DNA from: a virus | IMG/VR virus record: IMGVR_UViG_3300029286_002355 | Span: 122,120 to 186,119 of that record | Direction: 5' to 3' (one strand) | DNA length: 64,000 bases | In this document: positions 57,206 through 64,000 of the stretch, one piece after another | Layout of the letters: every line of letters begins with the position of its first letter | How positions within the stretch are numbered: position 1 is the first letter of the stretch | Position numbers and translations under genes: made by a program | The notes under the pieces: model-generated | Told to the model about the DNA's origin: nothing | Databases searched by the model: none | What the model saw: the letters and a program-made list of their open reading frames with translations, nothing else

Positions 57206-57874
57206 TTACCTGAATTTACCTTGGGTAGTTGGGCCAGTAGAAGATGGTTTGATTATATCGGGAGAATCCAATACCATAATACTATTATCGAGTCCGTCCA
57301 AACATTCCATCAATATATTTTCACTAATTTCCAATCTTTTAGGGATACCTCGCCAAAGGCCCATAAAGCTTCTATCAACATCTCTTGGCGAAGATTCAGT
57401 TTCGGCAAGCGGTGCTTCTTTGTCTATGTTTAATCTTTTTACGAAAAGAACCAAATCATTTATAGAATTCTCGAATCTTATTGCGTTGTCACATAAAAGT
57501 CCGGTATAAGTTGATGAAGAGCTAGGAGCCTGCTCTTTTTTGCATCTTTTCATTTCTGCGCCTATTCCATACAAACTAGTGTCTATTAGAGATCTGATTT
57601 TATCTATGGATTCCGCTCTTGTATCAAACCATATTGCTAGGTCATGCCATATCGAATTAAAAGAAGGGGTAGCAACTTTTACATTTACATCAGATTTTTC
57701 TCCCACTACACCTTGAGGATTGTCTTGCGGATCGATCCCTATTTGTCTCATAAATGCATTAATATTTTTAATAGCCCTATCGCAATTGTCTACATGCTTA
57801 TTGGTAATAGAAACCATATCTTCTTTTTCTTTCGCCGCATTCCCATTGTCTGAATAATTTCCTGTAATAGCCAT
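57206..57874 (-). CDS. Unknown protein, 222 aa
   Basis: Helical pieces separated by polar linkers (CKKEQAPSSSSTYTGLL). It precedes the glycohydrolase gene closely. Unknown. Confidence 0.7.
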   Translation of the reverse strand: MAITGNYSDNGNAAKEKEDMVSITNKHVDNCDRAIKNINAFMRQIGIDPQDNPQGVVGEKSDVNVKVATPSFNSIWHDLAIWFDTRAESIDKIRSLIDTSLYGIGAEMKRCKKEQAPSSSSTYTGLLCDNAIRFENSINDLVLFVKRLNIDKEAPLAETESSPRDVDRSFMGLWRGIPKRLEISENILMECLDGLDNSIMVLDSPDIIKPSSTGPTTQGKFR

Positions 57875-57877
57875 AAT

Positions 57878-58453
57878 TTACTCCTTTTCTTTTGTTTCAA
57901 TAATTTCAGCACCTAGATCTAGTTTAATTTTATCCATGGCTCTTTTAATATTTTCTGGATTGGGCATATCTATCTTTCCCAATCCGTTTTCTCCACCTGC
58001 CCCAAAATTAGGAGGATCAGGATGAAGTAGAGTTATATTCTGATTTTCATCTAAGGGATCTGTATCATCTTTATTTTGGAATTGATACGCACCTTGGTCA
58101 AGTATTTTTATATCGTTGGCCGGTGTTCTTCCTCTTTTAATCATAGGCTGAGGAGGTTGTACTAATTTTAAATCAACTTTAGATCTTTGAACATTCCCTG
58201 AGCTACCCCTACCCGAAGAGCCCAAAGTATCTTTTCTCATATCATTAACAATCTCATAAAAATATTGCAGGCTACCCAATAGATAACGATATCCGCCGTG
58301 CCATTCGTGAATATCCATTACGCTGTCATCAGAATCTACTCTATTTCCAAAAAAGAAATATTCCAGAACATTCGTATAAATAATTTCATCCAATCCTTTG
58401 TCTAGAAATTTCTTTTTTTCTTCTGCAGTTTCGGGTGTAATTGTTATCTTCAT
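57878..58453 (-). CDS. Unknown protein, 191 aa
   Basis: An N-terminal alpha/beta part (VMDIHEWHGGYRYLLGSLQ), then a Gly/Ser/Pro/Asn-rich half likely disordered. ATGA overlap upstream. Unknown. Confidence 0.68.
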   Translation of the reverse strand: MKITITPETAEEKKKFLDKGLDEIIYTNVLEYFFFGNRVDSDDSVMDIHEWHGGYRYLLGSLQYFYEIVNDMRKDTLGSSGRGSSGNVQRSKVDLKLVQPPQPMIKRGRTPANDIKILDQGAYQFQNKDDTDPLDENQNITLLHPDPPNFGAGGENGLGKIDMPNPENIKRAMDKIKLDLGAEIIETKEKE

Positions 58454-59376
58454 TTTTCTCCTTTTATTCCTAGTCTTTCATTCGTTATTTGCAAGAACGT
58501 TTTGACCAAACCGGACGTGGACGCATTATCCAAATACCATTGAAAGGCATTATTAGCCATTTCCCCAGTATTATACATTGAATCAAGTTTAGATATATCG
58601 GTTTTTTCATCAATAAATATGTAGTGTTTTCCGGGGATCAAAGGGTTATAGTAATAGGGCCTGTAATTCAATAGAAGTGGTTTTTTCAAAATCATATAAT
58701 CCATTTCCCTGCGATTTTTGGTATCGGAAAAAAGACTACCTCTACCTCCCAAAACCAGTCCATATTTGCTACTCTTCATTTTCTTAATATACTCATCGTC
58801 ATTAATGGGCTTTCCACGGCGCAATTCTTGATTACTGTCCATATACTCTATACCCTGAGCGACAAGAGAAGTTTTGATTCCACTTCTGCTCTTCCATCCT
58901 TTCCCGCAGAAGAAACATAATCTTTCTATAGGAGCAGATTCAATTTGATCTTCTTTCCCCACAAATTGGCAAATCATACGACTGGGAAAAAAAGACCAAG
59001 GAACCACTTTGCCAAGGAATATCTTACGTTGTTCTTCGGTCTTGTTTTTAAATATCCCTTTTCTATTACAGCAGCTATTAAAATATGCCATGTCCATCTT
59101 TCTTGCCTGAAGTTTAATAATCAAGTCAAAATTGGCATCTAAAACCGGGTCAGTATATGTAGGTGCAGGATATTCCCAAAAATCCAAAAAAATACGTTTT
59201 CCTTCTAAAAGCAATATAGTGGCTCTTTCTGTCCTTAAGGTATTTATAGATTCTTCGTGAGCATAAATATCAAACAAACCGCTATTCCTCAGAGCGGACA
59301 AATAGATATCCATTCCCAAGGTGCCGGAACCATTAGCCAAACGATTCTTATTAATTCCTAATCGAAGTTTATCCAT
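58450..59376 (-). CDS. Putative glycosyltransferase (CAP10-like)
   Basis: 308 aa. KYGLVLGGRGSLFSDTKNRR, then EMDYMILKKPLLLNY is the nucleotide-sugar region of lipopolysaccharide-modifying GT90-like enzymes, where a conserved Arg/Glu pair binds the donor. It sits in a block with two more glycosyltransferases. Confidence 0.6.
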   Translation of the reverse strand: MDKLRLGINKNRLANGSGTLGMDIYLSALRNSGLFDIYAHEESINTLRTERATILLLEGKRIFLDFWEYPAPTYTDPVLDANFDLIIKLQARKMDMAYFNSCCNRKGIFKNKTEEQRKIFLGKVVPWSFFPSRMICQFVGKEDQIESAPIERLCFFCGKGWKSRSGIKTSLVAQGIEYMDSNQELRRGKPINDDEYIKKMKSSKYGLVLGGRGSLFSDTKNRREMDYMILKKPLLLNYRPYYYNPLIPGKHYIFIDEKTDISKLDSMYNTGEMANNAFQWYLDNASTSGLVKTFLQITNERLGIKGEK

Positions 59377-59378
59377 TT

Positions 59379-61658
59379 TTATAGCCCGTTATCTTCTATA
59401 GTAATATTCTTATTGGATGGTGGGATATTATCAACTGGAGGTTTGGATAATTTTGACGAATCATCGGAAATTGCTCCACGGGGAATATTTTTGGCAATTT
59501 TTGGGGGAACCGATATAGCATTTGAATTTTTAGGTATTAAGGTTGCTTGGTTTTCTAATGGTTTTTGTGGTAACTGAACCGTTTGCCAAGGAGATACTTT
59601 CCCAACTACCTGCCTTATCGGAAGCTTTGGAATTGGATTAGGAGTAATTACTTTAGGCATAGATGGCATAGATGGTATAGGATTTAAAATCGGAGTAGAA
59701 GGAACAGTTTTTGGTTTATCCATTTTTGGAGCCATAGGAATAATTGGAGCCCTTACTTGTTGCGGCGGTTTGGGAACTATGATGGGACTAGGTTTGTTCA
59801 TCGTCTTTGCCATAGGAGTAAAAATATTTGTTAAATGGGCTTTTTGCGACTTATCAGGCTCTTCTTTCCACTTCTTCTTTTCTTCGGGTTTAGAATACAT
59901 ACCCCATGTTCTCTCGTTTTCTACATCACCTAAATTTAACATAGCTTCTGAAATAGCTTCTTCGAAAGAGACAAAAGGAAATACTTTTAGTTCACTTTCT
60001 GGATTGCAGTTATAGACTTCGAACTTTTCTGCTTCAAAAACAGGTTTCAATCTAGGCAAATATTCTTCCTTTAAATGATCATAGGTATTCATATTGCATT
60101 TGACTGCCCCCTTGCTTCGCTGTTCATCAAAATGGTAAGTATAGGTTTCTGACATTTTCATATCACAACCTAAAAGATAAACTTTTCTGAAACCTAGCAA
60201 ATGAAGTATTTTGAGTGCGGGTAACATAACCGATCTACCCCCACCTTTTTCAGCACTATTTCCCCAATTTATAGAAGATTCCACAAGAAATGATTCCGCA
60301 TTAAAAACATCATTTCTCATATAACCTACCACATTAGGACAATCTCTTACATAAGTATTAACCATCTCCCATTTTTCATTATCAAATATCAACTTATCAA
60401 AATGAGATTGGGGAACAAATTTCATTATTTTTGGATCTAACCATATAGATTTAAGAAATCGAGCAGGATCGTCTACACTTGTCCAAAAATTAGGTCGGAA
60501 CGTTTTAGCCCCATTGTTAACACCAAAAGTCATGATTCCGGGTAAATTAAGACGCTTATGATCGAGTGTTGCAAAACTAGGCCCATTGCAGATTAAAAAC
60601 GCAGATCTTCCTTTATAGAGACCTTCCAATGCTAAAAAAGCCCTGTCATTGGTGAAGAAATGAGGGACTATTTGATGATATTCTTTTTCTGTAGTATAAC
60701 CATGGTGTCTGTCTCTAGGATGTCTAAAAGCACTATCATCTCTCCTGTCCCCAATAACATCTCTTTTACTATCGTCAACTTTTACGTTCGGTTTATCTTT
60801 TTTATAAAGAACCACATTCCCGCTCAAATATTCTTTTAATCTTTTGTCGGCATAAGGTAAAAACGAATTGATATTGGAAATATTACTTTTCCTCATTCCT
60901 TCAAAAGTATCTTTCCATATTTTACAATTTTGTATATCAGAAATACAGTGCTTATTGCCACAAAAATGATAAACTGTTGGATTTTCGTAAACCGCATCAT
61001 CTAGAACATAAATATTATAGTTGCCAGACATTATTCCTATTTTCAATCCCCATCTATCTATGCTGGGATAAAGAACAGAAAAAGCAACTTCCTCAGGAAT
61101 ATATGATTTTATTTCAACGCCTATTTTAGCCAACTGAATCCATGTTTCCGCAAAACTCTTCCATTGCTCTGATTTTTTGAATGCTATAACGCCCGTATTA
61201 ATAGATGGGTGATTATTTAATGCTTCTTGGATAAAATCATTTTCTATATGGCCCTGAAATTTTTTAATTCTGCCAGAGCATAGATTTTCTTTTCCCTGAG
61301 TTGTATATTTATTCCAAAAATGAGGAATACAAACATCAACTTCGCTCAAAGCATTAAACATTTCATCTATCTTATCTACTACCACAATATCTAAATCAAG
61401 CCAGAGGTTTTTATCATAAGGCGGATTGTTGAAAAGATAATTTTTTTTGATAAAGACATCTTCCTTGGATTCCGGAAGATGAATCACATTGCAGCCAAAA
61501 TCAGTTAGAACTTTTTCGAACTCTGGTAAACAGGGATCTTCAACATAGAAAGTAATGGGGCCACTATAATGTTTTCTAAGACTATAAAGCGCAACTATAG
61601 CCCGAATGATCATTTCAGTACCGCAATTAAACATTATGATTCCATGAGTTTCTGCCAT
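59379..61658 (-). CDS. Fusion: GT8-like glycosyltransferase, DUF115/MptE-like domain, Pro-rich tail
   Basis: 759 aa from the ATG after AAGGAG. Residues 1-~260 form a GT-A domain with KNLWLDLDIVVVDKIDEMF (DxD). From ~320 a DUF115-type domain begins: LYKGRSAFLICNGPSFATLD, MTFGVNNGAKTF and KVYLLGCDM. The last ~170 residues are Pro/Lys-rich, repetitive and probably disordered. Such fusions occur in phage and bacterial surface-glycan loci. The acceptor may be virion proteins or host polysaccharide; unresolved. Confidence 0.78.
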   Translation of the reverse strand: MAETHGIIMFNCGTEMIIRAIVALYSLRKHYSGPITFYVEDPCLPEFEKVLTDFGCNVIHLPESKEDVFIKKNYLFNNPPYDKNLWLDLDIVVVDKIDEMFNALSEVDVCIPHFWNKYTTQGKENLCSGRIKKFQGHIENDFIQEALNNHPSINTGVIAFKKSEQWKSFAETWIQLAKIGVEIKSYIPEEVAFSVLYPSIDRWGLKIGIMSGNYNIYVLDDAVYENPTVYHFCGNKHCISDIQNCKIWKDTFEGMRKSNISNINSFLPYADKRLKEYLSGNVVLYKKDKPNVKVDDSKRDVIGDRRDDSAFRHPRDRHHGYTTEKEYHQIVPHFFTNDRAFLALEGLYKGRSAFLICNGPSFATLDHKRLNLPGIMTFGVNNGAKTFRPNFWTSVDDPARFLKSIWLDPKIMKFVPQSHFDKLIFDNEKWEMVNTYVRDCPNVVGYMRNDVFNAESFLVESSINWGNSAEKGGGRSVMLPALKILHLLGFRKVYLLGCDMKMSETYTYHFDEQRSKGAVKCNMNTYDHLKEEYLPRLKPVFEAEKFEVYNCNPESELKVFPFVSFEEAISEAMLNLGDVENERTWGMYSKPEEKKKWKEEPDKSQKAHLTNIFTPMAKTMNKPSPIIVPKPPQQVRAPIIPMAPKMDKPKTVPSTPILNPIPSMPSMPKVITPNPIPKLPIRQVVGKVSPWQTVQLPQKPLENQATLIPKNSNAISVPPKIAKNIPRGAISDDSSKLSKPPVDNIPPSNKNITIEDNGL

Positions 61659-61689
61659 AATATCTCCTTGATTATTACAATTCATAACT

Positions 61690-61697
61690 ATTATACA
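61690..61697 (-). promoter_or_regulatory. YTGTATAAT promoter-like motif
   Basis: ATTTGTATAATAG on the minus strand, 32 bases before the fusion glycosyltransferase gene. Confidence 0.65.
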
Positions 61698-61707
61698 AAT
61701 TATAACA

Positions 61708-62853
61708 TTATTTTTCCCACTCTCTTACTTTCCTAATCTTATCTTTAGAAAGCGTTATTATTTCAAACATAAAGTTGGCGTGTAACTTTCCTTCAACAAA
61801 ATTCTTCTTGTATAAAATCTTTTCGTAATAATTTTTCCACCATCGGCAATTAGTCTCGTTATAAGACGTTACTTCAACATATGTGTTTTTATCAACTAAA
61901 TAAAAATCATACCTTATTTTTAAATCGGCTCCGGGATATATTTGATCGTGTAAATATTTAACATTATTTTCTTCAAGAAAAATACAATAATACGCTTCAG
62001 CTTTAGAACTGCAAAATATCCCATTTTTCAAATATATTTTACGACAATATGGACAGCCATTTCCAATAGTCCGCATATGTGGCGTAGCTTTCCACTCATG
62101 ACCGTTATGACATTCCCACCAAACCTCTTTGCCGCTTCTAGGTAATATTTTTTTCGGATCTATATTTAAGTTTTTATTATAATTCCATTCCTTAATAAGT
62201 TCTGGGTTTTTTAAAACTATATTATTGTCTTTAGTAGCACAACGTCCTGAGCAATATGGGCAACCATTGCCTTCAACCCTATGACCAATTGTAGTTCTCC
62301 ATTCATGTTCTTTGTTATTTAAGCAAATCCAATTAAAAATTTTCCCAGAAGAAACAGAAACCTTAAAAGGGTCTTCGTTTTTTTCCCAGTTCCATTCTTT
62401 CAATAGCTCTGGCCGACTCATTGCAAAGCTATTTTGCAATAACGTGTACAAACCACTACAATATGGACACCCCGTATGTGAATATATCCTATCTCTGGGA
62501 GTTGCTGCCCATTGATGCAAATTATTCTTTTTACATTTCCAAAATACATGCTCTTTAGATGACTTGCAAATATTTTTTGGATTTAATGTGTTTTTATTCC
62601 AGTCCCATTCTTCCATCAACTCGGAACAAGAAAAAAATAAATTATCACACTCAGGACATTTACCGATACCATAACTTCTATTATATATTGGAGCCTGCCA
62701 ATTATGTCCATTTTTACATTTCCACCATACTTTCTTCCCGCTACCACATGATACTTGTGATGGTAATAACGGATAGTTTTTATTATAGTCCCATTCTTCG
62801 CATAAATCAGAATGGAGATCCATAAAGGAATTAGGTTTATTTACCTTTACCAT
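61708..62853 (-). CDS. Zinc-ribbon repeat protein with nuclease-like C-terminus
   Basis: 381 aa, ATG at 62853. Four tandem ribbon units (EEWDYNKNYPLLPSQV, KVWWKCKNGHNWQA, CPYCSG and so on) as in the protein at 676-1992 but with one unit fewer and CxNxH in place of CNKC in some. The C-terminal RYDFYLVDKNTYVEVTSYN repeats the nuclease-like motif. A mobile endonuclease is likely, here inserted between glycosyltransferase genes. Confidence 0.72.
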   Translation of the reverse strand: MVKVNKPNSFMDLHSDLCEEWDYNKNYPLLPSQVSCGSGKKVWWKCKNGHNWQAPIYNRSYGIGKCPECDNLFFSCSELMEEWDWNKNTLNPKNICKSSKEHVFWKCKKNNLHQWAATPRDRIYSHTGCPYCSGLYTLLQNSFAMSRPELLKEWNWEKNEDPFKVSVSSGKIFNWICLNNKEHEWRTTIGHRVEGNGCPYCSGRCATKDNNIVLKNPELIKEWNYNKNLNIDPKKILPRSGKEVWWECHNGHEWKATPHMRTIGNGCPYCRKIYLKNGIFCSSKAEAYYCIFLEENNVKYLHDQIYPGADLKIRYDFYLVDKNTYVEVTSYNETNCRWWKNYYEKILYKKNFVEGKLHANFMFEIITLSKDKIRKVREWEK

Positions 62854-63004
62854 TATCAAATTCCTTCATTTTATTATAGTATTCTCGTATAAATAACCGG
62901 AAAGCCATAGAAAGATTAACAGCATACTTATTTTTAAGTTCTAAAATAAGGTTGTGTTCCTCTTGTGTTATTTTGGTATTAAAATTATATGTTTTTGTTT
63001 TCAT
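62837..63004 (-). CDS. Small ribbon-helix-helix-like protein
   Basis: 55 aa. MKTKTYNFNTKITQEEHNL, then an ILELKNKYAVNLSMAFRLFI segment, fits the strand-helix-turn-helix of Arc/MetJ proteins. It overlaps the start of the zinc-ribbon nuclease gene, so it may regulate it. The SD is weak. Confidence 0.55.
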   Translation of the reverse strand: MKTKTYNFNTKITQEEHNLILELKNKYAVNLSMAFRLFIREYYNKMKEFDNGKGK

Positions 63005-63058
63005 ATCTTATATATTCTTTATTTTTAATGTAAATCCTTCTTTTTTCTTAATTTTATA

Positions 63059-63895
63059 TTAACGCTGTATGGAGCTATCCCCCCTGTCGTGATTTAAATG
63101 AAAAATCTTCTTTACATCCATGGGAACTCTTCCTCCCATATGACAACGAAATTGCCGGTCTGATCTTGTTGCCCTCCATACGTCGCTCTTTCTACCCGAA
63201 TAAACACCCCCTTTATTTTTTATAGCTGTCACATTGGCTAATTGAAAATAACCAGCAGCAATCCCACTTCCATGTTTCCATCGAACAGGCCAATCTTTAG
63301 TTATATCGGCAACGTTTTCTACAACACAAGGATATTCTCTTTTATCTTCCTCAAAATATTTTATACAGAATGGAATTTGTAAAGAATATCTGTCGGCTCC
63401 TATGACTTTGGTTTCATTCTTGAATTTATCGCTTTCTAGTTGTTTTCTTATATCTTCGAAAAAGGTTGACTCATATACCAAGTCAGAATCAGCAAACAAA
63501 ATCCAATCTGCTTCAGTTGCTTTGGCTCTAATATTTCTGGGAATAGCCCTATTGCTTTCTTGGCCTTTTTCTAGTGGTATTTCAAGAATATTCAATCCCT
63601 TTTCTCTGAATAACTTAATTACTGATTCTGTGGTTGGGTTTCCTGAATTGGGGAGATAGGATATGCTGATTAAGATATCGGGTTTTTCTCCTGTTTGTTG
63701 AAGAATGGAACTTAACATCCAGCATAATCTTTTTTGGTAATTGAAGCAATGGATACAAATTTCAAGCCTTAGTGGGCCATCGTGAGAAATTACATTTGAT
63801 ACTACGTTAGAAATTACATTAGAAGACAAACCCATTCGTTCTCTTCTAAGTCTTATTCTTTCATTCCTTATTTTAATTCGTTCCGTTATGGTCAT
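63059..63895 (-). CDS. Family 2-type glycosyltransferase
   Basis: 278 aa. LEICIHCFNYQKRLCWMLSS is the first strand, RNIRAKATEADWILFADSDL has the DxD, and a W-R-HGSG region follows near 210. The first ~35 residues are basic and helical. It would use a nucleotide-sugar donor; acceptor unknown. ATGA overlap with the gene at the edge. Confidence 0.8.
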   Translation of the reverse strand: MTITERIKIRNERIRLRRERMGLSSNVISNVVSNVISHDGPLRLEICIHCFNYQKRLCWMLSSILQQTGEKPDILISISYLPNSGNPTTESVIKLFREKGLNILEIPLEKGQESNRAIPRNIRAKATEADWILFADSDLVYESTFFEDIRKQLESDKFKNETKVIGADRYSLQIPFCIKYFEEDKREYPCVVENVADITKDWPVRWKHGSGIAAGYFQLANVTAIKNKGGVYSGRKSDVWRATRSDRQFRCHMGGRVPMDVKKIFHLNHDRGDSSIQR

Positions 63896-64000
63896 GTTTT
63901 GAAGACCTTTATATTGGTTGGCTTTTTACCATGGAGTAATTCTCTAGCATCACTATATGCTTTATCAATAGTTCTTTTCCCATCTCTTTTCGTTTCTCCA
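63892..64000 (-). CDS. C-terminal fragment of a protein cut by the right edge
   Basis: The last 35 codons of a frame entering from the edge, ending RELLHGKKPTNIKVFKT and TGA within the ATGA overlap. Too short to name. Confidence 0.6.
   Translation of the reverse strand, partial: GETKRDGKRTIDKAYSDARELLHGKKPTNIKVFKT

Overview
The window reads as part of a large, AT-rich tailed-bacteriophage genome, probably a jumbo phage; that size class is an inference. The evidence is long runs of short, tightly packed minus-strand genes with overlapping ATGA/TAATG junctions, a phage replication and recombination set, a late-type sigma factor, free-standing homing endonucleases, tRNA genes, and many small genes without known relatives. 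The host must be a bacterium: the tmRNA, the RNase P RNA and the sigma70-like promoters are all of bacterial type. Almost everything is on the minus strand; the exceptions are two genes at 20.1-21.3 kb, tnpA at 41.3 kb and one gene at 47.9 kb.

Layout. 0-2 kb: YkgJ-like protein (cut by the edge) and a zinc-ribbon-repeat nuclease. 2-20 kb: DNA replication, repair and transcription: SbcC/SbcD (gp46/gp47-like), a tandem SpoVS protein, a gp55-like sigma factor, a Cas4-like nuclease, a DnaG-type primase, RecA, an SSB-like protein, a DnaE polymerase, a dNMP kinase and a Thg1-like enzyme. 20-23 kb: uracil-DNA glycosylase, a P-loop protein, a dual-specificity phosphatase, then a tmRNA preceded by an unidentified structured RNA, both behind a sigma70-type promoter. 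23-36 kb: small genes, a SET-domain gene broken by a TnpB element, an RNA-repair group (Tpt1/KptA, polynucleotide kinase-phosphatase, RlaP-like nucleotidyltransferase), a compact RNase P RNA, a LAGLIDADG endonuclease and thioredoxin. 36.6-39.2 kb: a tandem array of small genes sharing a C-terminal tail that also encodes the next gene's Shine-Dalgarno sequence. 40-42 kb: a complete IS200/IS605-type element beside a broken C1q-like structural gene, then Hsp20. 42-53 kb: nucleoside hydrolase, a lipoprotein with an HEXXH motif, a methyltransferase and many unknowns. 45-55 kb: seven tRNA genes (four with glycine anticodons, two alanine, one isoleucine) with HNH endonucleases among them. 55-64 kb: a promoter-peptide-terminator unit, an ADP-ribosylglycohydrolase and a glycosyltransferase block.

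Two themes tie the genes together. First, the phage carries unusually much RNA machinery: RNase P RNA lacking most of its specificity domain, tmRNA with its own tag, tRNAs, and enzymes that end-heal or repair tRNA. RNase P makes the 5' ends of tRNAs and tmRNA, so these parts could work as one module. Second, a recurring intergenic motif YTGTATAAT, in the same orientation as the gene after it and with no evident -35 box, looks like the phage's own promoter; the gp55-like sigma factor encoded here is the natural candidate reader. The IS605 element uses the same motif for both its divergent genes.
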